NCBI RefSeq assembly: GCF_017873715.1
Contig: NZ_JAGGKM010000002.1
Coordinates: 1 to 64,000, forward strand
DNA from: Cytobacillus luteolus
GTDB taxonomy: Bacteria > Bacillota > Bacilli > Bacillales > Bacillaceae_L
Length of the DNA: 64,000 nucleotides
Direction of reading: 5' to 3'
The notes under the pieces were generated by a model. It was not told where the DNA came from and ran no database searches. It was given only the letters and a program-made list of their open reading frames with translations. Positions 41,660 to 49,607 of the stretch are shown piece after piece (positions within the stretch are counted from its first letter, which is position 1; each line of letters begins with the position of its first letter). A program made the translations under genes and the position numbers.

Positions 41660-42673
41660 ATGATAGGACTAGTTGTCATCTTGGTGTTCGTGTTGTTTTT
41701 GCCTTTTTGGAATAAGAGGGTAGAGCACAATTTAGAATTGTTTCTACTTGTTATGGGGGTTGCTGCTTGTATTGTGAGTACCTCTATGGATCGTACAATC
41801 ATAAGTAAAGCACTTATAGATCCAATAAATATTAGTATTGCCGTATTGATAGCGGGTTTGTTGTGTAAATGGCTAAAAGAATCGATTGAGCGTTCAATCG
41901 TTTTACTAATCCGCGTATTGTCACCAAGAGTATTTTTCGCGTTAACGGTCATTATTTTAGGGCTTGCTTCAAGTATGATTACTGCAATTATTGCCGCTAT
42001 TATACTAGTAACGGTAATCAGTGTTATATCACTAGACCGTCAATCAGAAATCCGATTTACGATTTTAGCGTGTTTTTCGATTGGTCTTGGAGCAGCTTTA
42101 ACCCCAATTGGTGAACCACTAAGTACCATTACGGTCAGTAAGCTTAACGGAGACTTTTCCCTCCTATTCAAACTAATTGGACCTGAGGTTATAACTGCGG
42201 TAATTGTATTAGGACTATTAACACCTATTTTTATCAAGCCAATTTCTCGTACAAAAGGATTAACAGCAAACCAACCTATAGAAAGCTACACTGAGGTACT
42301 TGTTAGGTCTTTTAAGATTTATATATTCGTTATGGGTTTGACGTATCTAGGAAATGGGTTCAAACCATTAATTGATGCGTATATTCTTGGCCTACAGCCA
42401 GCCTTGTTATACTGGTTAAATATCATTTCAGCTGTATTAGATAATGCAACACTTGCAGCTGCTGAAATCAGTCCTTCAATGGATGGAGAAACTATTCGAG
42501 CTATCTTATTAGGTCTATTAATCAGTGGTGGAATGCTAATCCCAGGGAATATTCCTAACATCATTGCAGCAGGTAAGCTTAACATTACAAGTGTAGAATG
42601 GGCACGTTTTGGTATACCAATTGGTTTAATTTGTATGGTCATATATTTTATCGTGTTGTTTATTTTCCAATAA
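41660..42673 (+). CDS. DUF1646 family membrane transporter
   Basis: A 337-residue integral membrane protein with about ten hydrophobic segments. It fits DUF1646, a family placed with the ion-transporter (NhaD/ArsB-like) superfamily: LVVMGVAAC-type N-terminal helices, an internal GLGAALTPIGEPLSTI loop resembling the re-entrant PxGEP motif of Na+/H+ antiporters, and SGGMLIPGNIPNIIAAG near the end, which mirrors it. It probably moves a cation or anion across the membrane, with the substrate unknown. The start ATG has only a moderate RBS (GGGATCTGAAG). Confidence 0.78.
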   Translation: MIGLVVILVFVLFLPFWNKRVEHNLELFLLVMGVAACIVSTSMDRTIISKALIDPINISIAVLIAGLLCKWLKESIERSIVLLIRVLSPRVFFALTVIILGLASSMITAIIAAIILVTVISVISLDRQSEIRFTILACFSIGLGAALTPIGEPLSTITVSKLNGDFSLLFKLIGPEVITAVIVLGLLTPIFIKPISRTKGLTANQPIESYTEVLVRSFKIYIFVMGLTYLGNGFKPLIDAYILGLQPALLYWLNIISAVLDNATLAAAEISPSMDGETIRAILLGLLISGGMLIPGNIPNIIAAGKLNITSVEWARFGIPIGLICMVIYFIVLFIFQ

Positions 42674-42711
42674 AAAATAATTAGGAAGCCCATGTTAGAA
42701 TGAAGGCTTCC

Positions 42712-44199
42712 TTATCTTTGTTGTTCCTGGTTATGATATTTTTCATCATATATTATTGATTCCTGTAAAAAACGAAGAACTGTTTCCTTATCGGTAAGGG
42801 TAGGATAGGTATACTGTTCATTGTATTTTTCTGGTCCTTTTCCAGTAATAATTAATCCATCACCGTTTTGCAGTAAGCCTATTGCTTGATAAATTGCCTC
42901 ACTCCTGTCTTTAATCACAGTAACATTCGCATAAGGTTTACTAAGCTCAAACAATTCTTTAACCATTAGTTCTTCTTCTATCCCGTTCAAATCATCAAGG
43001 GTTAAGTAGACATGATTACAATACTTTTGACTAATCTCAACCATTTCTTTACGCTTCGAACGATCACGATTTCCTCTAAAACCAAATATATGATAAAGAT
43101 CATTATTGATACAATAAGTAGCTGTTTCTAAAGCGTGAGAAAGGCCATCGGGTGTATGGGCATAATCAATAATAACCTTCGAGCCAATTGGTGTGAGTAT
43201 TTGCTCAAATCTGCCAGGTGCTCCTTCAAATTTCTCCAATGCATAAATAACTTCTCCAGGAGAAAACCCAATATCTCGTGCGCAAATATAGCTTCCAAGA
43301 GCATTTAATAAATTGTGTTTTCCTGGAATTTTCATATGAATTTGATATTCTTCACCATGATCTTGTACGATCAAAGTTGCTGTTGGAGTGGAAGTGTACG
43401 ACTTCAAATAAATGTTTTCTCTCCGCTTTTTCTGCCCATATGAAAAAACAGGTATTTTTTCGTTATACAGTTCTCTATATAATCTCTCTCCCCAATGGGT
43501 ATACGTACCAACAATGGCTTTCCCTTCGGTTTTAAGACAGTTAAAAAGCTTTTTCTTTGATTGATAATAGGTTTCTAAGTCTAAATGATAATCTAAATGT
43601 TCATGAGTCAAATTAGTAAATAATGCGTAATCAAACATTTGACAAGCCACGCGATATTGATCTAGACCGTGTGAGGAAACTTCCATCACAACATATTCAT
43701 CCTTGCTTTCAAAAATCATTTTTTGCAAAGTAATCGCGTCAGGAGTAGTTAAGCTTGACTCATGCTGTTCTCCATTAATAATGTATCCAACAGTTCCAAT
43801 AAGCGAAGCTGTTTTACCGTTACTTGTTAAAATGTGGTGGAGCATATACGCTGATGTGGTTTTTCCATTCGTCCCTGTGATTCCAATCATCTTATGCTTA
43901 TATTGAGGCTCTTGAAAAAAGGCATTTGCCAATTTCGATAAAAGTGATCTGGAATTTTCAACTTGGTAATAGGGGACTGAAACCTCTTTCTTTAACTCCT
44001 TTTCACCAATAATTGCAACAGCACCATTGTCTACCGCCGCCTGTATAAAGGTATGGCCATCCGAAATATGTCCTGAAATAGCAACAAAAAGATTACCTTC
44101 ATTTATTTTTCTTGAATCGAATTCAATCCCATTAATCTCAATATCCTCATCACACAGTAATCCGATTTGTTGAAATAACTTCTTTAAAGCAATCTTCAT
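42712..44199 (-). CDS. MurE-like Mur ligase lacking the DNPR motif
   Basis: Mur-ligase family protein, 495 residues, with the MurE layout: UDP-MurNAc-binding N-domain (DSRKINEGNLFVAISG), ATP-binding domain with P-loop GTNGKTT (109-115) and EVSSHGLDQYRV, the carbamylated-lysine segment YYQSKKKLF, and a C-domain with DYAHTPDGL and FRGNRDRSKR. The motif that selects meso-diaminopimelate in MurE (DNPR) is replaced here by DDLN (LTLDDLNGIEEE). It stands alone, outside any division/cell-wall cluster. It may therefore be a paralogue that adds a different amino acid or acts on another precursor. Confidence 0.82.
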   Translation of the reverse strand: MKIALKKLFQQIGLLCDEDIEINGIEFDSRKINEGNLFVAISGHISDGHTFIQAAVDNGAVAIIGEKELKKEVSVPYYQVENSRSLLSKLANAFFQEPQYKHKMIGITGTNGKTTSAYMLHHILTSNGKTASLIGTVGYIINGEQHESSLTTPDAITLQKMIFESKDEYVVMEVSSHGLDQYRVACQMFDYALFTNLTHEHLDYHLDLETYYQSKKKLFNCLKTEGKAIVGTYTHWGERLYRELYNEKIPVFSYGQKKRRENIYLKSYTSTPTATLIVQDHGEEYQIHMKIPGKHNLLNALGSYICARDIGFSPGEVIYALEKFEGAPGRFEQILTPIGSKVIIDYAHTPDGLSHALETATYCINNDLYHIFGFRGNRDRSKRKEMVEISQKYCNHVYLTLDDLNGIEEELMVKELFELSKPYANVTVIKDRSEAIYQAIGLLQNGDGLIITGKGPEKYNEQYTYPTLTDKETVLRFLQESIIYDEKYHNQEQQR

Positions 44200-44293
44200 T
44201 CGCTAATTCCTCATAAATTATAGTTTGAGTTTTATTTTTTATCATAAGCGTAAAAATATACTTAAAAAGAAAGAGTAGATGGGGTAAAAACAT

Positions 44294-44325
44294 AAAAAAA
44301 CAGCAGCTCAAATTTTGAACTGCTG
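44294..44325 (-). terminator. Rho-independent terminator (minus strand)
   Basis: CAGCAGCTCAAA pairs with TTTGAACTGCTG (one mismatch), and the A run upstream reads as a T run on the minus strand, directly after the small gene at 44334-44501. Confidence 0.7.
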
Positions 44326-44333
44326 TTGTGAAG

Positions 44334-44501
44334 CTATTTTAGTAAACGATATTCTTGAATTTCTTTTTCAATCTCAGTAAGCCTTACTTCAAGCTTTTCA
44401 AATGAATGGCCAAGTGATTCAAGACGCTCAATATCACCTTGTATTCGAACGTATTCTCGCTTTAGTTCAGAGATTTTATCTTCAACATTTACTTTAGTCA
44501 C
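44334..44501 (-). CDS. SE1832-like small coiled-coil protein
   Basis: A 55-residue protein starting at GTG: VEDKISELKREYVRIQGDIE is followed by RLESLGHSFEKLEVRLTEIE. The heptad pattern suggests a coiled coil over nearly the whole length. The length and KREYVRIQGDIERLES stretch recall the small SE1832-family proteins of Staphylococcus and Bacillus, from memory. Further in-frame GTG starts at 44510 and 44513 are possible. A terminator follows directly. Confidence 0.6.
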   Translation of the reverse strand: MTKVNVEDKISELKREYVRIQGDIERLESLGHSFEKLEVRLTEIEKEIQEYRLLK

Positions 44502-44620
44502 GCGTTTCACCACTTTCTGTTTTATAAAAAAGTATATTGATAGTTTAGCAAAAAAAGGGTTGGAAGTTTAAAGGGGAGGCTTTGAACCAGATCTTATAAT
44601 CCAATTCAAATCCATATATT

Positions 44621-45697
44621 TTACTCAACTTTTACTCTTCTGCCTTCCTCATGTGAAACCCTAACAGCATCTAACACTTTTTGTGTAGTGTTTCCATTTT
44701 CAAAATCTGCAAGGTAAGGGTGTTTTAAACCATTTTGTAGTGTTTCTTGAAGGGCATCTAACATACGATTAAATCCGTTATAGTAACGAGCGGCAACTGC
44801 TGGCATTTCATCAGGTGCTTTAATTTCTGGGGCTAATTCAACACTTTCTAGTCCAGCATCACCACTGCCAATGAAAACTTTGTTATCATCTAACATGACA
44901 AGGGTTCCATTCTCACCAAACACCTCAAGACGCCAAGTATCTTTTGTTTGTCGAGCAGCTGAGATTAACTCAAGAGTAACAGTAGCGCCGTTTGTAAGTG
45001 TACCCATTACTTGAAATCCATCATCAGCAGTTCGTACTTCAACTGTTCCATCCGCCTCGGTTGAGGTAGGAACATGGATAGGAAGATTTGCAAACACCTC
45101 GATAAATTGACTATTGGTCCACCAGTGAAGACCATCAATCATGTGTGAACCAAGTGCGCCAAGCATTCCACCGCCTGTTTCTTTTTGACCAAGCCAGCCA
45201 CGGGATCTAGTAGAAAGACCTGAGTAGTTCGCAAAGGACGCTTGGTAGCGAATATGCGTTATATCACCTAAACTTCCACTTTCCAGGATTTCCTTTACCT
45301 TAGAACGGGCAGGGAGGAACCTGAACTCATGATTAATCAGACCAAGTTTTCCTGCTGTGTCACGAACTGAAATCATTTCCTCCGTCTCGATTGTATCAAA
45401 CGCCATTGGCTTTTCACACAAAACATGAACTCCTTTTTCATAAGCAGCAAGTACCATTTCTTTATGTAAGTGAACAGCAGAAGCAACTACAACTAAATCC
45501 AGCTCTTCTTTTCTAAGCATAAGCTTCCAGTCTGTGTACACACTCTCAACTAAACTTGTGTTTCGAACTTCGTCCACATTACCTCGTGATACACTAGAAA
45601 TTGCAACAACCTCAAAGCCTCCATGTAACTTCATCATAGGGGCGTGAACCTTTGCCCCGAATCCTGTACCGATAATTCCTACTCTTATTTTACTCAT
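44621..45697 (-). CDS. Gfo/Idh/MocA family oxidoreductase
   Basis: NAD(P)-dependent dehydrogenase, 358 residues. The Rossmann motif is at the N-terminus (VGIIGTGFGAKVHAP), with the family signature CEKPMAFD containing the Glu-Lys-Pro catalytic segment, and GSHMIDGLHWW in the C-terminal domain. The family oxidises sugars, inositols and related compounds; this substrate is unknown. I chose the ATG at 45697 (AAAGGAG about 10 nt upstream); an alternative TTG lies at 45703. It is probably cotranscribed with the acetyltransferase gene just upstream (24 bp). Confidence 0.85.
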   Translation of the reverse strand: MSKIRVGIIGTGFGAKVHAPMMKLHGGFEVVAISSVSRGNVDEVRNTSLVESVYTDWKLMLRKEELDLVVVASAVHLHKEMVLAAYEKGVHVLCEKPMAFDTIETEEMISVRDTAGKLGLINHEFRFLPARSKVKEILESGSLGDITHIRYQASFANYSGLSTRSRGWLGQKETGGGMLGALGSHMIDGLHWWTNSQFIEVFANLPIHVPTSTEADGTVEVRTADDGFQVMGTLTNGATVTLELISAARQTKDTWRLEVFGENGTLVMLDDNKVFIGSGDAGLESVELAPEIKAPDEMPAVAARYYNGFNRMLDALQETLQNGLKHPYLADFENGNTTQKVLDAVRVSHEEGRRVKVE

Positions 45698-45721
45698 ATC
45701 CAAACAACTCCTTTATCCAAA

Positions 45722-46222
45722 TTATATCTTCAACCGAAACGCCTTCACAATAATACCGTCATTTGCCGGTTCAAAGTCATATTTAGGCAATCTCTCAAAA
45801 CCAATCCTTTCGTAGAGTGCCATCGCGCTTTCCATAAAGTCACCAGTATGTAAGCCGATTGCATCATAACCTTTAGCCTTCGTCCGCTCAATACAATCTT
45901 GGATTAGAGCTGATGCTACGCCCTTTCCACGAGCAGCAGGAGAGACGGCTAGCAATCTGATTTCAGCATGTTCTAATTGTTCGATAAACCCTTCGTACGC
46001 ATCCGTTTTTGGTGGGAAAAGGGCAACACTTCCTAAAATCTTGCCATCAATTTCTGCAACAATTAACTCGACTCCAGGCTGAATATCAGCATCTGAAGAA
46101 ATGGCTTTTCTTAAAGCATTCCAATGATCAGTTGGGATGGACTCTGCATGTTCACTGTAAGCAGCAACTCGTTGTTCTCGGATAATAGGGACTTCATGAG
46201 GTAAAGCATCTCGAATGTTCAT
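45722..46222 (-). CDS. GNAT family acetyltransferase
   Basis: A 166-residue N-acetyltransferase. The acetyl-CoA-binding motif A is clear (LLAVSPAARGKGVASALI), followed by motif B (MALYERIGFERL). The ATG at 46222 follows AAGGAAG with 9 nt spacing; an in-frame TTG lies at 46231. It starts 6 bp beyond the stop of the broken reductase gene and is followed by the Gfo/Idh/MocA gene. The substrate is unknown. Confidence 0.82.
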   Translation of the reverse strand: MNIRDALPHEVPIIREQRVAAYSEHAESIPTDHWNALRKAISSDADIQPGVELIVAEIDGKILGSVALFPPKTDAYEGFIEQLEHAEIRLLAVSPAARGKGVASALIQDCIERTKAKGYDAIGLHTGDFMESAMALYERIGFERLPKYDFEPANDGIIVKAFRLKI

Positions 46223-46227
46223 TGAAA

Positions 46228-47244
46228 TCAACTTCCTTTTTTAATAAGAAACTTATCTTCTTGTTTACTTAAAAGATGGCGATTATGTTCTGAATTCCAA
46301 ACAGTTAAATCAGGCCCTTTAGGTAGGATTTTCACTTCCTTTTTTTCAGGGGAAATGGTAATAGACGTATGATAATGTTTTTTTATCGCATCAAAATCAG
46401 TAGTATCACCGAAACCCTCTGTTTGATAAAGGTCACGAACATAGCCCCATAAGTGGTTATATTCACGAATTAAATTACGATTGGTATTAAATCCGTTATA
46501 GTAGGCTGCATCAAATCGAACTAGTGTTGCAAACAATCGTACATCAGAATCTGTAATATAATCACCAAATAAAAAGCGTTGGTTCGATAACCGTTCTTCT
46601 AATTCATCTAAACGAGAGAAAAGTTGGTTGTATGCTTCTTCATAGGATTCTTGAGACTGAGCAAAACCACACTTGTATACGCCATTATTGATGTCATGAA
46701 ATATAACATCATTTAATGCGTCAATATCCACACGGAGGTGCTCAGGGTACAAATCAGGAGCATTTTCTTTATGAAATGGTTCCCAAACGGTTTCAAAATA
46801 GTTAGTAAGCTTGAAATAATCATTGTTAACTGCTTCATTTTTTAAGACATCAACGATAACAGGTACCGTTGGTCGACCAGAATATTCAGGATCTGTTTTT
46901 AAATAAATTTCACTCATGTATCGAATTCCTAAAACAGGATCAGTACTATCTTCATCCAGAGAAAATTCCCAATCTACACGTGGTAGGATAGGGCGCATTG
47001 GACTAGCTGTTCCTAGACTAATTACATTCTCTAATCCTAGTACTCAACGAACAATCACAGAACGATGTGCCCAAGGACAGGCAGGTGACCATAGAAGTCG
47101 GTATCGATTTGCTTCAACAGGTAAATTACCTAACTCATTCCCAAATGGAGTAGTAAATCTGTTTGTTTGACGTTTAAACGATCCATCTTTACTAATCTCA
47201 ACCGGCTTTTTAGTCGTGTTAGGTGTATCTATGTCTTCTCTCAA
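46228..47244 (-). pseudogene. Glutathionyl-hydroquinone reductase-like gene with in-frame stop
   Basis: Reading from the TTG at 47244 (AAGGTGG upstream) gives the N-terminus of a YqjG/Ecm4-type glutathione-transferase-fold reductase with catalytic motif SPACPWAHRSVIVR. A TGA at 47044-47046 then interrupts, and the same frame continues VLGLENVISLGTASPMRP, DWEFSLDEDS and the full C-terminal helical domain to 46228. The interrupted codon is where homologues have Arg or Lys, so a CGA or AGA to TGA change is likely. The active-site Cys lies before the stop. The 3' part could be translated only from an internal start. Confidence 0.83.
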
Positions 47245-47345
47245 AGTAAAACCACCTTCCAAATTTAGTAGTTATGAATTTTATTTTACTTTATTTTTAA
47301 ACTATTAAAAATTATTTTGATTCAAGGGTTTAAATTCACCCAATA

Positions 47346-47380
47346 ATAAAAACAGGGTCTCTTAAGTTACAACCCTGTTT
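47346..47380 (-). terminator. Rho-independent terminator (minus strand)
   Basis: AAACAGGGT (47350-47358) pairs with ACCCTGTTT (47372-47380). On the minus strand it is followed by TTATTATTG, just after the MBL-fold gene. Confidence 0.65.
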
Positions 47381-47386
47381 AATCCA

Positions 47387-48274
47387 TTAACTATGTGAAT
47401 ACTCAAGTTTCGCACCTGGAACTGAAAGTCCTAAGCGAATTAAATGCTTCCGAATCCCACTGCGTTCCCAAGTTTGTAGTAGGGGTTCCGATAATAATTT
47501 CTTAGGATAAAAAATCCCTACTGATGCAAGCTCTTCAAAGTTTAACCCTTGACGAACATAGTGTTCAATTCGTTCATCTCGTTTATCGATGATGGCAAGG
47601 AATTCAGACATTGCTACTTTAAATTCTTGCTTAGTAAAAATTCCTTTCTGATGTCCAGTTATAAAGGTATCCGCATCAAGTGTTAAGAGGCGTTTACCAG
47701 AAGAAATAAAATCATCAATATCTCCGTCTGATCCGTTATACCAAGGGCCAAAGGAGGTCATATCATAATCCCCAACGAAAACGACGCCTTGATCTGGGAA
47801 GTAGGGACAAGATAATCCTTTTGTATGTCCTGGCGTATGTAAAAAGTGAACCTTAACATCACCAAAGCAGTACTCTGTTTCATAATCATAGGTCCCTGTG
47901 ATTTGACCTATGTTTTCGACCCATTCTTGTGGAAGAGATTTACGCCACATTTCCACACCTTTGGAACCCCATTCTTGGTAAATGCCATTTTCGTTAGCAA
48001 CACCCTCAATCGTCCGTGTCGTTTTATACTCGATTGGGTTTATCCATTTTAGAGCATCTTTAAATAAATGATTGTGCTGTGTATGATCAGGATGATAGTG
48101 AGTATTAATAATTAAATCTATTCCAAACTCTTCATTAATTGTTTGTAAGCTAGAAGCTTCTCCACCTGAATCAATTAACACTTTATCTGAACAATCAATA
48201 TATAAACTTCTTGAAAAGGGAACCTTACTTTGATTTGGACCTTCTACAATGACAATTGGGCCAATTCGGTTCAT
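47387..48274 (-). CDS. MBL-fold metallo-hydrolase
   Basis: Metallo-beta-lactamase-fold hydrolase, 295 residues. The metal-binding motif THYHPDHTQHN (HxHxDH) follows an N-terminal strand set, with further ligands in LHTPGHTKGLSC (His), VFVGDYDMTSFG (Asp) and ITGHQKG (His). A helical C-terminal part (about 210-295) follows the catalytic domain. The substrate is unknown; relatives include lactonases, thioesterases and glyoxalase II-like enzymes. A TetR-type palindrome lies 28 bp upstream, suggesting ligand-responsive control. Confidence 0.85.
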   Translation of the reverse strand: MNRIGPIVIVEGPNQSKVPFSRSLYIDCSDKVLIDSGGEASSLQTINEEFGIDLIINTHYHPDHTQHNHLFKDALKWINPIEYKTTRTIEGVANENGIYQEWGSKGVEMWRKSLPQEWVENIGQITGTYDYETEYCFGDVKVHFLHTPGHTKGLSCPYFPDQGVVFVGDYDMTSFGPWYNGSDGDIDDFISSGKRLLTLDADTFITGHQKGIFTKQEFKVAMSEFLAIIDKRDERIEHYVRQGLNFEELASVGIFYPKKLLSEPLLQTWERSGIRKHLIRLGLSVPGAKLEYSHS

Positions 48275-48301
48275 TGTACAACACCTCTTTCATGCAATAA
48301 T

Positions 48302-48319
48302 TGAATGAATGTTCATTCA
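48302..48319. promoter_or_regulatory. TetR/FadR-like operator palindrome
   Basis: TGAATGAATGTTCATTCA has perfect 8-bp arms (TGAATGAA and TTCATTCA). It resembles the TGAATGA-N4-TCATTCA boxes of fatty-acid-responsive FadR/TetR regulators in Bacillus. It overlaps a TATAAT-like -10 of the minus-strand MBL gene. Confidence 0.6.
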
Positions 48320-48577
48320 TTATATCATAGGATGCACCTCAATGAGTAGAAGAAGAGTTGACCAACTTTTAATCTATTAGCAAAACTATGAATTTAGTCT
48401 TTATTTTTGTACATGTTACACATTGCAACACAAAAGTAGTACACCATTTAACAGAGTGTATAATGCAATCAAATTTGTTAAAAAGTAAAATGTACATAAA
48501 GTTCTAATTTTTCAGTTAATTTGAATATCTTAGATTATAAAACATCTAGTATTCATCCTAGTAACCACTTTTTTAGC

Positions 48578-48591
48578 TGTAAGCGTTTTCT
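48578..48591. promoter_or_regulatory. cre-like catabolite operator
   Basis: TGTAAGCGTTTTCT matches TGWAANCGNTNWCA at 13 of 14 positions. It lies 30 bp before the ureidopropionase start, suggesting CcpA control of the pyrimidine degradation genes. Confidence 0.65.
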
Positions 48592-48620
48592 ATAAAAAAA
48601 TATCAAGGGGGGCATTTCCG

Positions 48621-49511
48621 ATGTCAGATCAAGTGAAAATTGGTCTTATTCAAGCTTCGAACGATGTAGATGGAAACCAACCAGTCGAGGTTCACAAAGA
48701 AAAAGCCGTTGAAAAACATATAAAGCTAGTAAGAGAGGCTAAGGCAAAAGGGGCACAAATTATCTGCTTGCAAGAGATCTTTTATGGGCCATACTTTTGT
48801 TCTGAACAAAACACGAAATGGTATGATGCAGCCGAAGAAATCCCTAATGGCCCTACAACAAGGCGCTTTCAAGAGTTAGCAAAAGAATTAGAGGTTGTTA
48901 TCGTTTTACCAATCTATGAAAGAGAAGGTATCGCTACCTACTATAATACAGCTGCTGTTATAGACGCAGATGGATCCTATCTAGGAAAATACCGAAAGCA
49001 ACACATTCCTCATGTTGGTGTAGGGAATGATGGGTATGGATTTTGGGAAAAATTCTATTTCAAACCTGGTAATTTAGGATATCCAGTGTTTGATACAGCT
49101 TTTGCAAAAGTAGGTGTCTATATTTGTTATGATCGTCACTTCCCTGAAGGTGCTAGAATACTAGGTTTAAAGGGTGCTGAGGTTGTATTCAATCCTTCGG
49201 CGACAGTAGCAGGGCTTTCTGAATACTTATGGAAGCTTGAGCAACCAGCACATGCTGTAGCGAATGGATACTTTCTTGGCGCGATAAACCGTGTAGGGTT
49301 TGAAGGCCCTTGGAATATGGGTGAATTTTACGGACAATCATATTTGGTTGACCCACGAGGCAATTTTGTAGCCATGGGAAGCCGAGATCAAGATGAAGTG
49401 ATTATTGGCGAAATGAATAAAAAGATGATTCGAGAGGTTCGTGATACATGGCAATTTTACCGCGATCGCCGTCCTGAGACATATCAAGAAATGACGTCCT
49501 TATTACCATAA
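48621..49511 (+). CDS. Beta-ureidopropionase (N-carbamoyl-beta-alanine amidohydrolase)
   Basis: Carbon-nitrogen hydrolase (nitrilase superfamily), 296 residues. The Glu-Lys-Cys triad is visible: Glu in CLQEIFYGPYF, Lys in KYRKQHIPHVG and Cys in VYICYDRHFPEGAR. It cleaves N-carbamoyl-beta-alanine to beta-alanine, CO2 and ammonia, the third step of reductive uracil degradation. N-carbamoylputrescine amidase is a close alternative, but the following preT, preA and dihydropyrimidinase genes settle the role. The RBS AAGGGGGG lies upstream, and a terminator-like hairpin separates it from preT. Confidence 0.88.
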   Translation: MSDQVKIGLIQASNDVDGNQPVEVHKEKAVEKHIKLVREAKAKGAQIICLQEIFYGPYFCSEQNTKWYDAAEEIPNGPTTRRFQELAKELEVVIVLPIYEREGIATYYNTAAVIDADGSYLGKYRKQHIPHVGVGNDGYGFWEKFYFKPGNLGYPVFDTAFAKVGVYICYDRHFPEGARILGLKGAEVVFNPSATVAGLSEYLWKLEQPAHAVANGYFLGAINRVGFEGPWNMGEFYGQSYLVDPRGNFVAMGSRDQDEVIIGEMNKKMIREVRDTWQFYRDRRPETYQEMTSLLP

Positions 49512-49521
49512 TTTAGATCCT

Positions 49522-49568
49522 ACAGGGCTTTACATACATGAGAATGGTAAAGGCCCTGTCTTTTTATT
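49522..49568 (+). terminator. Terminator or attenuator after ureidopropionase
   Basis: ACAGGGCTTTAC pairs with GTAAAGGCCCTGT (one bulge), followed by CTTTTTATTTT. It lies 39 bp before the preT start and may only partly stop transcription. Confidence 0.7.
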
Positions 49569-49607
49569 TTAGCTCTCATTCCTATGAATCTACTAAAGGA
49601 GGTATTA

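Larger units (their letters stand above)
48275..48620. other. 346-bp divergent intergenic region
   Basis: It separates the MBL gene (minus) from the pyrimidine catabolic cluster (plus). It holds the palindrome at 48302-48319 and the cre-like site at 48578-48591. Between these (48320-48577) the DNA is AT-rich, with no open frame or clear motif. Confidence 0.7.

Noticed and set aside
47044-47046. TGA in the glutathionyl-hydroquinone reductase-like gene as a selenocysteine codon
   Set aside because: The position aligns with Arg or Lys in homologues rather than Cys, and the catalytic Cys is already present upstream. Nonsense mutation is simpler.
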